Of a stretch of DNA of 64,000 nt, positions 8,789-17,871 are shown in pieces. The notes beneath the pieces are model-generated. The model was given only the letters and a program-made list of their open reading frames with translations. It was not told the DNA's origin and made no database searches. This stretch comes from Marinomonas transparens. Its GTDB lineage: Bacteria; Pseudomonadota; Gammaproteobacteria; Pseudomonadales; Marinomonadaceae. The stretch's first letter is position 1; the number at the start of each line of letters is the position of its first letter. The position numbers were made by a program, and so were the translations under genes. The stretch lies in assembly GCF_016463975.1 (NCBI RefSeq), contig NZ_JAEMNX010000021.1, positions 1 to 64,000 on the forward strand, read 5' to 3'.

Positions 8789-9095
8789 ATTTATCTGCTG
8801 CTTGTTTCATATCCTCATAGTCAGGTTTTTCAACCAAGTTCGCTGACCATGCCACCATAAACGCCTCGTAACAAAGTTCCAATTCTTTGACGTATTTATA
8901 CAGCACCTTGCCTGCCTCAGTCATTTCTGTAGAACGGCCATGGCGAATCAACAGAGACCCATCAAGCTTCGCTTCCAGCTTTTGAATATGTTGACTCACC
9001 GCAGGTTGAGTTAGCCCGAGCAACTTGGCTGTGCGCGTAAAGCTGCCCACTTCCACTAAGGTTTTAAAGGTTAAGAGATGTTGTGTATTTAGCAT
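8787..9095 (-). CDS. Single-domain LysR-type winged-helix protein
   Basis: Only 102 residues. It has the full LysR-type DNA-binding head (FTRTAKLLGLTQPAVSQHIQ at about 18-37) and a linker-helix region, but none of the roughly 200-residue effector-binding domain. The stop falls in the shared terminator and no remnant of an effector domain follows in any frame, so it looks like a finished small gene and not a fresh truncation. It may act as a constitutive DNA-binding protein or compete with full-length LysR proteins. It sits between cysH and the dGTPase-like gene; CysB is a LysR protein, but no direct tie to cysH is shown. Confidence 0.75.
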   Translation of the reverse strand: MLNTQHLLTFKTLVEVGSFTRTAKLLGLTQPAVSQHIQKLEAKLDGSLLIRHGRSTEMTEAGKVLYKYVKELELCYEAFMVAWSANLVEKPDYEDMKQAADK

Positions 9096-9208
9096 AAAAA
9101 TTCCTTATAGTGGCTCCATTATGCCTAAGGCTTTTTTTACAAACATTGACCTATATCGTGTTTTAATGAAAGACTGAGCGATCACAGCCCTAAGTCCAAC
9201 ATAAGTAG

Positions 9209-10567
9209 ATGATGAGCATGACAAACGCGCAATATGAAATGTCACCTTGGCATGAAAGGCAATCTGGCCCTAAAGAATCCCGTATAAACGATTACCGCAC
9301 CCCTTACCAACGCGATAAAGCACGTATTATCCATAGCGCAGCATTTCGTCGCCTACAGTCAAAAACACAAATCCTTGCCATTCGCCAAAATGATTACAGC
9401 CGAACTCGACTCACTCATTCTTTAGAGGTTGCACAAATTGGCAGCGCCATTGTTCATCAACTAAAACATAGCTCCCCAGTCGATGCGCCTTTTCAACCAT
9501 GGCTAGCAGACGACGCCTTAATCGAAACTGTGTGTCTTAGCCATGACATAGGCCATCCTCCATTTGGCCATGGTGGCGAAATAGCCCTTAACTATATGAT
9601 GCAAGCCAATGGCGGTTTTGAAGGTAACGCACAATCATTACGTATTTTAGGAAAACGCGGCTCTTATTCTCCTACCTATGGCATGGACGTCACCAGACGC
9701 AGCTTATTAGGGATTCTTAAATACCCGGTTTTACACAATGATGTCGTCGCCCCCTACCCAGAAAAACCAAGCAGTTTCCGCCAGTTTAAAGCCGCCAGCT
9801 GGGCCCCGCCAAAATGCGTTTACCAAGAGGAAGAAGAATTACTTAATTGGATCCTAGAACCCTTTAGCCCAGCAGATAAAAAAGCCTTACAACAAACCTT
9901 GCGTGAAAACGCTGGAAAACATGCGAAAGCGACCCACGCCAGTTTCGATACCAGCATCATGGATCTGGCCGATGACATTGCCTATGGTGTTCATGATTTA
10001 GAGGATGCCATCGTACTTGGTATGGTGACCAAAGACATGTGGCTCGAATACCTAGAACCTAAGCTCGCTGCGCTTGCCTCGCCTTATCTGATAGAAAACC
10101 TCAACGACATACGCACACAACTCTTTAGCCGCAAAAGTCACCTACGAAAAGAAGCCATTGGCAGCCTAGTCAGCTGGTTTGTGACCTCTTGCTGTGTCGT
10201 CGAAAATTCACGTTTCGAACACCCGCTATTACGTTTTCAACTGGGTTTACCTGAAGGTCAGCGTCAGGCATTAAACCTATTAAAACAGTTTGAAATGCAG
10301 CACATTATCAAACGCCCCGAGGTACAAATGTTGGTCTATAAAGGTCAGCAAATGCTGTTAGAAATGTTCGAAGCCTATTCCGCTGATCCGAATCGACTTC
10401 TACCTAGCGAAATCGCCAGTGAATGGCGCAAAGCAACCGAAGAGAGAAGCGAGGATGGACTGCGTATTATCTGTGACTACATGGCCTCTATGACAGATGA
10501 CTATGCTAGCCGCATGTACAATAAGTTATTTGTTCCAAGCTTAGGCTCGGTGTTTGAGCCCATGTAG
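9209..10567 (+). CDS. dGTPase-like HD-domain triphosphohydrolase
   Basis: Family members hydrolyse dGTP or other dNTPs to the nucleoside and triphosphate. The 452-residue protein has the HD metal-binding set: H in RLTHSLEVAQIG, HD in CLSHDIGHPPFGHG, and the later D in LADDIAYGVHDLEDA. Length and motifs fit the non-enterobacterial dGTPase-like group. The start is one of ATG 9209, 9212 or 9218; the ribosome site is weak. It may help balance dNTP pools, and some relatives limit phage, but nothing here points to defence. Confidence 0.88.
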   Translation: MMSMTNAQYEMSPWHERQSGPKESRINDYRTPYQRDKARIIHSAAFRRLQSKTQILAIRQNDYSRTRLTHSLEVAQIGSAIVHQLKHSSPVDAPFQPWLADDALIETVCLSHDIGHPPFGHGGEIALNYMMQANGGFEGNAQSLRILGKRGSYSPTYGMDVTRRSLLGILKYPVLHNDVVAPYPEKPSSFRQFKAASWAPPKCVYQEEEELLNWILEPFSPADKKALQQTLRENAGKHAKATHASFDTSIMDLADDIAYGVHDLEDAIVLGMVTKDMWLEYLEPKLAALASPYLIENLNDIRTQLFSRKSHLRKEAIGSLVSWFVTSCCVVENSRFEHPLLRFQLGLPEGQRQALNLLKQFEMQHIIKRPEVQMLVYKGQQMLLEMFEAYSADPNRLLPSEIASEWRKATEERSEDGLRIICDYMASMTDDYASRMYNKLFVPSLGSVFEPM

Positions 10568-10634
10568 CAATGGGGCTAAATCCCTTCCTATTTAGCGCTC
10601 AAGGACAAAAGGTAACGTCTACAAATCAGAAAAT

Positions 10635-10676
10635 CCCTTCCCCTTTCTTCAAGGGGAAGGTTAGGATGGGGTTATC
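10635..10676. repeat. REP-like palindrome, copy 3
   Basis: CCTTCCCCTT (10636-10645), loop TCTTC, AAGGGGAAGG (10651-10660), then TTAGGATGGGGTTA. This is the reverse-orientation counterpart of the unit at 412-475. It lies between the dGTPase gene and the apionate cluster and could fold as a hairpin, but it lacks a T tract. Confidence 0.55.
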
Positions 10677-10712
10677 TGTTTGTACTATGCTTAAATCTAA
10701 TTAGTCCTGTTA

Positions 10713-11471
10713 TCACACAATATGTAATTTACCATTGATATGGACTAACCGTTCCTTTGCTTCTATTGGTATTTCACTGTCCGTATACACTTCAGAAAAT
10801 TCGTCTAACCCAGCCACTTTAAATAAAGAAAAACTGCCGTATTTACTGCTGTCAGCGATTAAAATACTTTCTTTTGCGCATTTTATCATATCAATTTTCA
10901 AGGCCGTTTTTGCCTCTTTAGGTGTGGTGACACCGTATTCGAAACTCCAAAAATTACAACTAATGAAAGCAATATCAGTGTGTATCGAGTGGAGCAGTTT
11001 ACGAGCATGCTCCCCTACACAAGATTGGCTGGCGTTATCAATTTCGCCACCAAACATAGTTACCTCAATTTGTTTGAATTCACTTAAAAACAGAGCAATT
11101 CTTAAATCTGGCGTAATCACTCTCAAAGGAAGATGGGTAATGTTCTTGGCTATCTCCATGGCGGTCGTACCCGCATCTAAAATAATAGAGTTACCCGCTT
11201 CTACTCGCTTTGCCACGGCTTGAGCAATTCTCTTTTTTTCCTCTCTAAACAGCGCGTTTTTTTCCTGTACAGAAAGTTGTGTGGCAACAAAATTATTCAG
11301 CGCGACACCGCCATGGGTTCTTCTAACCACGCCTTGGTTTTCAAGGTCAATAAGGTCTCTTCGAATCGTCGCAGGGGACACATTCACCGTATTCACCAGC
11401 TCTTCCACTGTGGCTAGATTGGTATCCTTCAAGTAATCGACGATTTCTTTATAACGTTGCTGTTTTTTCAT
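10713..11471 (-). CDS. DeoR-family transcriptional regulator
   Basis: A 252-residue DeoR-type repressor with an N-terminal HTH ([20 protein letters not shown], about 17-36) and the RRTHGG turn, then a sugar-phosphate-binding isomerase-like domain with [10 protein letters not shown]. DeoR proteins usually sense a phosphorylated sugar intermediate. It is the last gene of the apionate operon, 30 bp after dctM, so it probably controls the cluster through the divergent region at 17777-18034 and senses one of the tetrulose or isoapionate phosphates. The ligand is inferred. Confidence 0.88.
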   Translation of the reverse strand: MKKQQRYKEIVDYLKDTNLATVEELVNTVNVSPATIRRDLIDLENQGVVRRTHGGVALNNFVATQLSVQEKNALFREEKKRIAQAVAKRVEAGNSIILDAGTTAMEIAKNITHLPLRVITPDLRIALFLSEFKQIEVTMFGGEIDNASQSCVGEHARKLLHSIHTDIAFISCNFWSFEYGVTTPKEAKTALKIDMIKCAKESILIADSSKYGSFSLFKVAGLDEFSEVYTDSEIPIEAKERLVHINGKLHIV

Positions 11472-11501
11472 TAATTTTGTCGGCCTTGATTAAATAAATG
11501 G

Positions 11502-12770
11502 TCACGAATTCACCCAGAATAGCGTAATAGAAGGGAATATTGTAATAACAACCAAACAACAGAGCAAAGTTGCTAACGGAACTAACGTGGCCAATATGAC
11601 TTTTTCCACTTGTATGCCGGCGACCTGACTGGCAGCAAACAAGGTGACACCGAGCGGAGGAGTAAACATACCAATGGCTAAGTTGACGACCATCACCACA
11701 CCGAAGTGAATGGGATCAATGCCATAGATGACAGCAATGGGGGCCAGTATCGGTGCCAACAATAAGATAGAAGCGGATGTTTCGACAAACATACCAATGA
11801 CTAAAAGCAGTAAATTGACCGCAAAGAAAAACTGCAATTTTGTCGCAAAATTATCTGTCGCAAAAGCCGAAAGTAGCTGAGGTAAATCAGACCGGCTGAC
11901 CAAAAAGCTAAGTAACGAAGCGGCGGCAATAATCAGCATCACAGAGGACGTGGATATCACTGAGCCTTTCAAAATTTTAGGAATGTCTTTGAAGGTAATT
12001 TCCTTATAAACAAACAATCCCAGTATTAAGCCATAAATAACCGCGATGGCAGAAGCTTCTGTGGGAGTGAAAACACCACCGTAAATCCCACCCAAAATCA
12101 TGGTTGGCATCAATAGGGCAAGCAATGCATCTTTAGAGGAAGACAGTAAACCTTGACGGTCAGTGGCATCGTTTTTGCCATGTCCAGTGAACACACACCA
12201 CAGCATGACCATGATAATCAGAGCCAGCCCCATCAGCAAACCTGGCCCTATGGCCGCGAGGAAAAGCTTTCCTATAGAAGTATTGGTACTGACTCCATAC
12301 ATAATTAATGGCACGGAAGGCGGTATCACTATGCCTAAGTTCGCAGAGGACGCCTGAATGGCCGTCGCCATCGGTTTTGGATAACCATGCATTATCATAG
12401 CGGGGAGTAAAATAGCACCGACAGCATAGGTTGTCGCCACACTTGACCCTGACACAGCGGCAAATATCATACTGGTGATAACGCAGGAAATGGCAAGACC
12501 ACCTTGAATATTACCGACTAGGGATTTAGCAAATGTAACCAATCGTTTTGATACACCTCCTTGCCCCATTATATTACCGGCCAGAATAAACAGTGGTACT
12601 GCCATCAATGGGAAACTGTCGAGGCCAATAAACATACGTTGGGGAATAATAATCAATGGCAGATTACTAAAAAAATAAAGCCCTATCGCTGAGGCAATCA
12701 CAATGGCGACGGCGATGGGAACTGAGAGTGTAATAAAGGCAATAAGTAGTGACATAATCGCGGTTGGCAT
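11502..12770 (-). CDS. dctM: TRAP transporter large permease (DctM)
   Basis: The 422-residue DctM-type membrane subunit: about a dozen hydrophobic segments and the family loop GGIYGGVFTPTEASAIAVIY. It imports a carboxylic acid by sodium or proton symport with DctQ and the binding protein DctP. In this operon the cargo is most likely D-apionate or a related branched sugar acid. It starts 2 bp after the dctQ stop. Substrate is inferred from gene context. Confidence 0.88.
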   Translation of the reverse strand: MPTAIMSLLIAFITLSVPIAVAIVIASAIGLYFFSNLPLIIIPQRMFIGLDSFPLMAVPLFILAGNIMGQGGVSKRLVTFAKSLVGNIQGGLAISCVITSMIFAAVSGSSVATTYAVGAILLPAMIMHGYPKPMATAIQASSANLGIVIPPSVPLIMYGVSTNTSIGKLFLAAIGPGLLMGLALIIMVMLWCVFTGHGKNDATDRQGLLSSSKDALLALLMPTMILGGIYGGVFTPTEASAIAVIYGLILGLFVYKEITFKDIPKILKGSVISTSSVMLIIAAASLLSFLVSRSDLPQLLSAFATDNFATKLQFFFAVNLLLLVIGMFVETSASILLLAPILAPIAVIYGIDPIHFGVVMVVNLAIGMFTPPLGVTLFAASQVAGIQVEKVILATLVPLATLLCCLVVITIFPSITLFWVNS

Positions 12771-12772
12771 GA

Positions 12773-13291
12773 CTAGACCTCTAGGCTTTTAGTAATGATA
12801 AGGTCATCAGACTGAGTTTGGTTTTCGACATTCAATAGATGCCACGCCAGTAAGGACGGAATAGTAAGAACAGCACCAATTGGAATACTAATATAAAGCC
12901 AGAAAGCCGATATATTGAGCATGGACACATTTTGATTTTTGACCCTTGTTGCAATTTCCCAGCCGTACCATATCAGCACGGCAAGAAAGGCCAGCACAAC
13001 CAAGGTAACCCCACGCTTTACCCATAACCCTAATGAGTCCGGTAGGATTTCTACAAAAAAACGAATAGTAATCATACTGCCACGGCTGAACACACATCCC
13101 ATGGAGATATAAACCATCCACACCATCATCAGGCGAGCAGAAATTTCCGACCAAGCCGATGGCGAGCCGAATATAAAGCGCGTAATAACCTGATAAAAAA
13201 CCAACAGCGCTATCAGTCCGATAAGTACCGCAGAAACATTTAGAGCGGAATTGTTCAGAAACCGGCTAAGTTTCATAATAAATGTTGTCAT
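12773..13291 (-). CDS. dctQ: TRAP transporter small permease (DctQ)
   Basis: 172 residues with four predicted membrane helices and the DctQ pattern (FIFGSPSAWSEISARLMMVW). It partners DctM of the same operon. The ribosome site is weak (GGCATTAATATG). A strong hairpin lies just upstream, between dctP and this gene. Confidence 0.85.
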   Translation of the reverse strand: MTTFIMKLSRFLNNSALNVSAVLIGLIALLVFYQVITRFIFGSPSAWSEISARLMMVWMVYISMGCVFSRGSMITIRFFVEILPDSLGLWVKRGVTLVVLAFLAVLIWYGWEIATRVKNQNVSMLNISAFWLYISIPIGAVLTIPSLLAWHLLNVENQTQSDDLIITKSLEV

Positions 13292-13309
13292 ATTAATGCC
13301 CTCAGACTA

Positions 13310-13338
13310 GGGAGCTAACACTGACCGTGCTAACTCCC
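13310..13338 (-). promoter_or_regulatory. Intercistronic hairpin between dctP and dctQM
   Basis: On the minus-strand RNA, GGGAGTTAGCAC (13338-13327) pairs with GTGTTAGCTCCC (13321-13310) across a 5-nt loop: 12 pairs including two G-U. It begins about 16 bp after the dctP stop. There is no long T tract, so I read it as an mRNA-stabilising or partial-termination element that would favour dctP over dctQM. Confidence 0.55.
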
Positions 13339-13354
13339 CTAACCTTATCTTTTA

Positions 13355-14338
13355 TTATTTCATTGCTTTAATTTCAGCCAGTTTTTCAGTGAAGCCCATT
13401 TCGGTCGCCAGTGAATGTCTCACTTCCTCAGTCGCTTTCACAAAGGGAGCGATGTCTACTTTGTGAATAGCCATGCCTCTTTTGGTCAATTCATCAAAGG
13501 CTTCGCTTTCGAGCTTGGCTCGTGACTTTCGCATCACATCAGACGCGATATCGGCCGACTCTTGAAACCATTTTTTCTCGTCAGAATTTAACCCCTCCCA
13601 ATAATTCTGTGACAACGCGATAACAGCAGGACTGTATAGATGCTGGGTCATTGACGCTTGTTTTTGCACCTCATAGAGTTTAGAGGTCACAGCAAGGTTA
13701 ATGGGGTTCTCTTGACCATCGATCGTGCCTTGCTGAAGTGCTGTAAACACTTCAGTCCATGACATGGGGATAGGAGAAGCACCTAGGGCATTAAAGGTGG
13801 CAAGATGAACCCAGTTTTCCATGGTGCGGATTTTCCCTCCTTTTAAATCTTCTGGTTTCAGGATAGGAGAACCATTATACGTAAGCTGGCGGAAGCCATT
13901 TTCTCCCCACGCCAAGCCTTTTATCTGATGGTCTGACAGACCGTTTAGAATACCTTTTCCTATGTCACTGTCTAAAACACGATGGGCATGACCATAGCTT
14001 TCAAAGACATAGGGGAAATCAAATAGATAAACATCTTTATCAAAATTACCTAAAGGACCGGTGGAAGATATAGTCATCTCAATAATGCCTAATTGCAGAC
14101 TTTCCACCACTTCTCGCTCTCCTCCCAACGCCCCCGCTGGCTTTAGGTCGACTTCGAACTCATGGTTGCTACGTTTTTCCAGTTCAGATTTAAACGCTAA
14201 AGCAGCCGCACCGTATTGAGAGTCCATGGTCTGGGTGAAAGCAAGGTTGATTGTTTTCGCCTCAAGCGCGAGTGGTGAAAGAGCCAGAGTCGCTAACGCT
14301 GCACATTGAATGATTTTTGTCTTTATTATATTCATCAT
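13355..14338 (-). CDS. dctP: TRAP transporter solute-binding protein (DctP)
   Basis: A periplasmic binding subunit of about 327 residues with an N-terminal Sec signal (hydrophobic core AALATLALSPLALEA) and the DctP fold. FRQLTYNGSPI and KIRTMENWVHLATFNALGA are the motifs that hold the conserved carboxylate-binding Arg. I place the start at ATG 14338 or the adjacent 14335, behind AAGGAAACT; a longer reading frame upstream would bury the signal peptide. In this cluster it should capture the sugar acid that ApnO oxidises. Confidence 0.88.
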   Translation of the reverse strand: MMNIIKTKIIQCAALATLALSPLALEAKTINLAFTQTMDSQYGAAALAFKSELEKRSNHEFEVDLKPAGALGGEREVVESLQLGIIEMTISSTGPLGNFDKDVYLFDFPYVFESYGHAHRVLDSDIGKGILNGLSDHQIKGLAWGENGFRQLTYNGSPILKPEDLKGGKIRTMENWVHLATFNALGASPIPMSWTEVFTALQQGTIDGQENPINLAVTSKLYEVQKQASMTQHLYSPAVIALSQNYWEGLNSDEKKWFQESADIASDVMRKSRAKLESEAFDELTKRGMAIHKVDIAPFVKATEEVRHSLATEMGFTEKLAEIKAMK

Positions 14339-14390
14339 AGTTTCCTTTGCATTTTTACTTATTGTTGTTTTAGAGATCTTTATCTGTGCA

Positions 14391-15227
14391 TTAGGTAATG
14401 AGTTGGATGCTATGTGCCAACTCATCTTTATTAAAAACTTTTTTCCAATCTGGATAGAGCAGCTTGCCTAGACCATTATCAATGGCTTTATTACAGGCAT
14501 CCGAGAACTGTCCATCGACTTCATCGAAGATCACCGCGGATAAAATATTCATATGTCCAAGTAGAAAGTCACGAGCACAGTCATAAGGCACACCAGCGGC
14601 AACCACTTCATCCATCCCCTGACGCATGGCGGTTAATAAAGTAGCGCAGACGGTTTCAGATAAGCCGGGTTCTAACATGGCCATTTGATGCAGGGTGACA
14701 CGGTAGGAACTTTTGATTGGGGCATAAATGGTTTTAGCGATATCTTCCCCTAGATCCCATGAAGAATCAGGCCCTTGTAACAAAGTCGACACCACACTCT
14801 GCTTGGCATGGAGACCACCAAAATGATCATTCAATGACTCTTCATTAAGCTCTTTGTTAAAAATCACCGGATGACAAGGGTGGGTAACGAAATACACCAA
14901 ATCATCGCGATCAGGAAGGTGACCAGCAAATGGCGCGGCGGCATCGAGCACAATGAGCATGGTACCCGCCTTTAAATGCTCGCATACTTGTGCGCTAATT
15001 TTACCGATCAAGGTATCAGGAACAGCGAGAATAACAGCATCTGATTCTTGCAACGCTGCTGCTTGTTGCTCTGGGCCAATGGCTGTCACACCGAGCTGTT
15101 CTTTCAAATTTTTCCGACCAACTTCACTGATCTCAACATGGTTTACTTGGTAACCTGAAGAAAGCAAATTTTTTGATAGGCGCATGCCCATTTTTCCGCC
15201 AGCACCAATTAGAGATATTGTTGTCAT
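14391..15227 (-). CDS. apnO: D-apionate oxidoisomerase
   Basis: Oxidises and rearranges D-apionate to 3-oxo-isoapionate with NAD+. The 278-residue protein opens with a Rossmann motif (SLIGAGGKMG) and has the C-terminal helical domain of the phosphogluconate-dehydrogenase-like group that includes ApnO. I use ATG 15227 (GGAG five bases upstream); the longer frame has no ribosome site. It lies 16 bp downstream of the RuBisCO-like gene. The function is inferred from family plus the complete pathway around it, since generic 6-phosphogluconate dehydrogenase relatives look similar in isolation. Confidence 0.78.
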   Translation of the reverse strand: MTTISLIGAGGKMGMRLSKNLLSSGYQVNHVEISEVGRKNLKEQLGVTAIGPEQQAAALQESDAVILAVPDTLIGKISAQVCEHLKAGTMLIVLDAAAPFAGHLPDRDDLVYFVTHPCHPVIFNKELNEESLNDHFGGLHAKQSVVSTLLQGPDSSWDLGEDIAKTIYAPIKSSYRVTLHQMAMLEPGLSETVCATLLTAMRQGMDEVVAAGVPYDCARDFLLGHMNILSAVIFDEVDGQFSDACNKAIDNGLGKLLYPDWKKVFNKDELAHSIQLIT

Positions 15228-15243
15228 AACTACTCCATCATTG

Positions 15244-16464
15244 TTATTTTTGATTATTAGAAAAGAACGCAAGAGCTTGAGCTAACTCTTTATGAGTCAA
15301 GGCATAGCTATCTAAGGTCTGATTAGCGAAGCACGCATCCCAAGCTTGTCGAATGGCTTTCACGCCACCTTGAGGTCCCATCGGATGGCCATGAATACCG
15401 CCACCGCCGAGATACATAAGTTCTGTCGCTTGATTCGTTCGCCGATAGGTTTCAGGCACCTGCCCTCCCCATTGGCCTGAGCAAAATACAGGTAATGTTT
15501 TGGCTAGCTTCCCTAAAGGAGAAATACAAGATTGATAGGCTTCTATAACGGCATCATTATCCTGCCAATATTTGCCATCGATGCCATTAATCTGTAAATG
15601 ATCAATGCCCAATAGACGCCATATTTTTTGCCAAACGTGAAAACAAATCCCCCAATCGCTGCGTTCATTGAACCCTAAGCCATTGGTATGGGCATGCAAA
15701 ATCACCCCACTGAATTTATTGATGGTATCGAGTCCACAAATACCAATTTGATTAACATTGATAACCGCCGCATCACCACCTTTGCTCATTAGATAATCAT
15801 GATTACGCTCTATTTCGCCAATGTCTGAATGGCAAATATTAAAGGCATAAATCACCTTCTTACCGGCTTTCTGCTGCCATTGATCAACGATGGGCATAAT
15901 GCTGTCGATGCGCTCTTTAACGTGAGAGTAAGGCGGGCTTTGCAACTTTTCATCGTCCTTAATGAAATCAATATCCGCTTCAATAAGTTGGTCCACTAGC
16001 TGAGCGCTATCGGATGGTGTTATGCCAATATTGGGTTTTAGGATGCCACCAATAACCGGACCACTCTTAATACCGAGCTTTTGATAGGTTCCTTCTATGC
16101 CAAATTTAGGGCCTTTAAAGTGCGTTATAAATTCTGTACTAAATTCTATATCTTCAATAGTCAGGGCTTTAATCTGCTTAATGGAAGAAACACCGCCACA
16201 GGCAATAGTAAAAATGGCAGACAAGTCATAACCAGATAGATCAACAGGAAAGGAGATGATGATGATTCCCTGATACTGCTTTATAGCTGGATCAAACACT
16301 TCATCAATGCGAACTATGTTGGCCCCAAAGTGACTAAATAATTGCGTTGAAACCTCAGGAATCTTGGTAAAGGTGCCCGTTGTTTGATCATTGCAAATTT
16401 TATCTGCCACCAGAGCAAGTGGACTATCACTTTGAATACGATAGGTAACATCAAATCTATCCAT
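15244..16464 (-). CDS. oiaX: RuBisCO-like protein, 3-oxo-isoapionate-4-phosphate decarboxylase
   Basis: A 406-residue RuBisCO large-subunit homologue. It keeps GGILKPNIG (K143, counterpart of RuBisCO K175), the carbamylation and metal motif IKDDE (K169, D171, E172), HAHTNG (257-262) and a glycine-rich phosphate loop GGGGIHGHPMGP. Within the apionate pathway the decarboxylating member releases CO2 and L-erythrulose-1-phosphate. The neighbouring lerI and derI, which consume that product, favour decarboxylase OiaX over the related transcarboxylase/hydrolase OiaT. It overlaps the kinase gene by 8 bp. It is not expected to fix CO2. Confidence 0.82.
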   Translation of the reverse strand: MDRFDVTYRIQSDSPLALVADKICNDQTTGTFTKIPEVSTQLFSHFGANIVRIDEVFDPAIKQYQGIIIISFPVDLSGYDLSAIFTIACGGVSSIKQIKALTIEDIEFSTEFITHFKGPKFGIEGTYQKLGIKSGPVIGGILKPNIGITPSDSAQLVDQLIEADIDFIKDDEKLQSPPYSHVKERIDSIMPIVDQWQQKAGKKVIYAFNICHSDIGEIERNHDYLMSKGGDAAVINVNQIGICGLDTINKFSGVILHAHTNGLGFNERSDWGICFHVWQKIWRLLGIDHLQINGIDGKYWQDNDAVIEAYQSCISPLGKLAKTLPVFCSGQWGGQVPETYRRTNQATELMYLGGGGIHGHPMGPQGGVKAIRQAWDACFANQTLDSYALTHKELAQALAFFSNNQK

Positions 16465-17776
16465 GATTATTTACGCCTGTAAGAAGTCGAACGAAAAAAT
16501 CAGTAGCACCCATTTGCCCACCTTTGAGAGCTATTTCTAGTCCATCGACACTCACATCATTAGAATGGGCACGGCATAAGGGAACACCGGGATAAAGTGG
16601 CGCAATAAAAGTCATGGCGTCTAAGCCTAAAGTTTGAATGCAATATCCAGAGGTGTCTCCCCCTGCGACGGCCAGCCTATTGATGGCTTTTTCTTGCACG
16701 ACCTGTAACGCAACCTGCCCTAAAAACTGCCCTAGAACACGGTCAAAATTGACACATTGACTCGGCAAAAGAGCTTGATCTTCTTTCGGTGAACCAAGTG
16801 AGGAATACACCAAAGGCGATCTATTTTTAGCAAGAAGTGCTAAGCAAAAATCAACGACCTCCTTTAAGTAGGATGGACGAAGAGTGGAATCGCAGACCTT
16901 TTCAAGATCCAACAAGAAGGGAACAAAACCACGATCAACAGCAAACTGAATTTGATTTGACGTGGTCGGCGAGCAACTGCCTGACAGAGCCAAAAGCTTA
17001 TCAGTGGCTTGTATCTTAGTCGTGTTTGTTATTTTCGTATCGCTATAGAGCGCATCCTCAAAACCGGAAGACGATACACTGAAATGAACCCCCTTCTGGC
17101 TAAAATCCCGAATCAGTTTACCTGCTGCGGAATGGGTCGCTTCATCATAAGAATCAAACACCACCACTTTTTTATCCGCTATGAAACTTTCAAGCTGCGA
17201 GCTTGCCCTGCCATTGCTGTACATAGGTAAATCAACAGAGGCACATTCGACACCTCCAAGTTGCTGCATGTGTTTAAGAAGATTCGCTTCATGCATGGGA
17301 GTGGCAGGATGGTTTCCCATTACTGGGTGGCGATCAATCCGGTAAGTAGAACCTTCAAAGTCAGCGAACAACTCGCTAAAACAGACATAGCGCTTGATCT
17401 TTGGACTACCAACCACAATTGAGGTCCAACTTGGCGAAAGTTCTGCAATACCAATTTGTGTGGCTTTAGCAATATTTCCCTTATGAAGGCCCGAATCAAA
17501 CGTTGAGCACACTTTATAATGAATATATTTACCGTTAACCGATTTTAGAAATTGATATATTCTAGGAAGGTTTTCAGACATCCACTGAGGGTCTTTACTT
17601 CGACTGATCCCTGCAAGACCAATACAGTCATAGTCGGAAAAGCGTTTCAGTTCATCTTCTGTTGGGATACGCATCCATAGCACGGCTTTTTTCCCACATA
17701 GACTTAAACTTTCAAGTACGTCAGTTGAGCCAGTGAAGTCGTCACCATAAAACGCGAGTTCTCTGTTTGTTTCCAA
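16457..17776 (-). CDS. oiaK: 3-oxo-isoapionate kinase (four-carbon acid sugar kinase family)
   Basis: A 439-residue member of the former DUF1537 kinases, which phosphorylate sugar acids. The N-terminal domain has FYGDDFTGSTD (9-19); the C-terminal nucleotide-binding domain has AVAGGDTSGYC and ALKGGQMG. As first gene of the operon, upstream of the RuBisCO-like gene, it should make 3-oxo-isoapionate-4-phosphate. Start is ATG 17776, directly bordering the divergent control region. The specific substrate is inferred from context. Confidence 0.78.
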   Translation of the reverse strand: METNRELAFYGDDFTGSTDVLESLSLCGKKAVLWMRIPTEDELKRFSDYDCIGLAGISRSKDPQWMSENLPRIYQFLKSVNGKYIHYKVCSTFDSGLHKGNIAKATQIGIAELSPSWTSIVVGSPKIKRYVCFSELFADFEGSTYRIDRHPVMGNHPATPMHEANLLKHMQQLGGVECASVDLPMYSNGRASSQLESFIADKKVVVFDSYDEATHSAAGKLIRDFSQKGVHFSVSSSGFEDALYSDTKITNTTKIQATDKLLALSGSCSPTTSNQIQFAVDRGFVPFLLDLEKVCDSTLRPSYLKEVVDFCLALLAKNRSPLVYSSLGSPKEDQALLPSQCVNFDRVLGQFLGQVALQVVQEKAINRLAVAGGDTSGYCIQTLGLDAMTFIAPLYPGVPLCRAHSNDVSVDGLEIALKGGQMGATDFFVRLLTGVNNHG

Positions 17777-17871
17777 AGCCTATCCCTTCTTATTATTTTT
17801 TCGGACATTGCTATTTTTGCTACGAAGCAGCAAAAAACTGTCTTCTATACATTGTCAAACAACACCTATCC

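Noticed and set aside
9209..10567. dGTPase-like gene as part of an anti-phage island
   Set aside because: No other defence gene, integrase or toxin is nearby; housekeeping use is the simpler reading.
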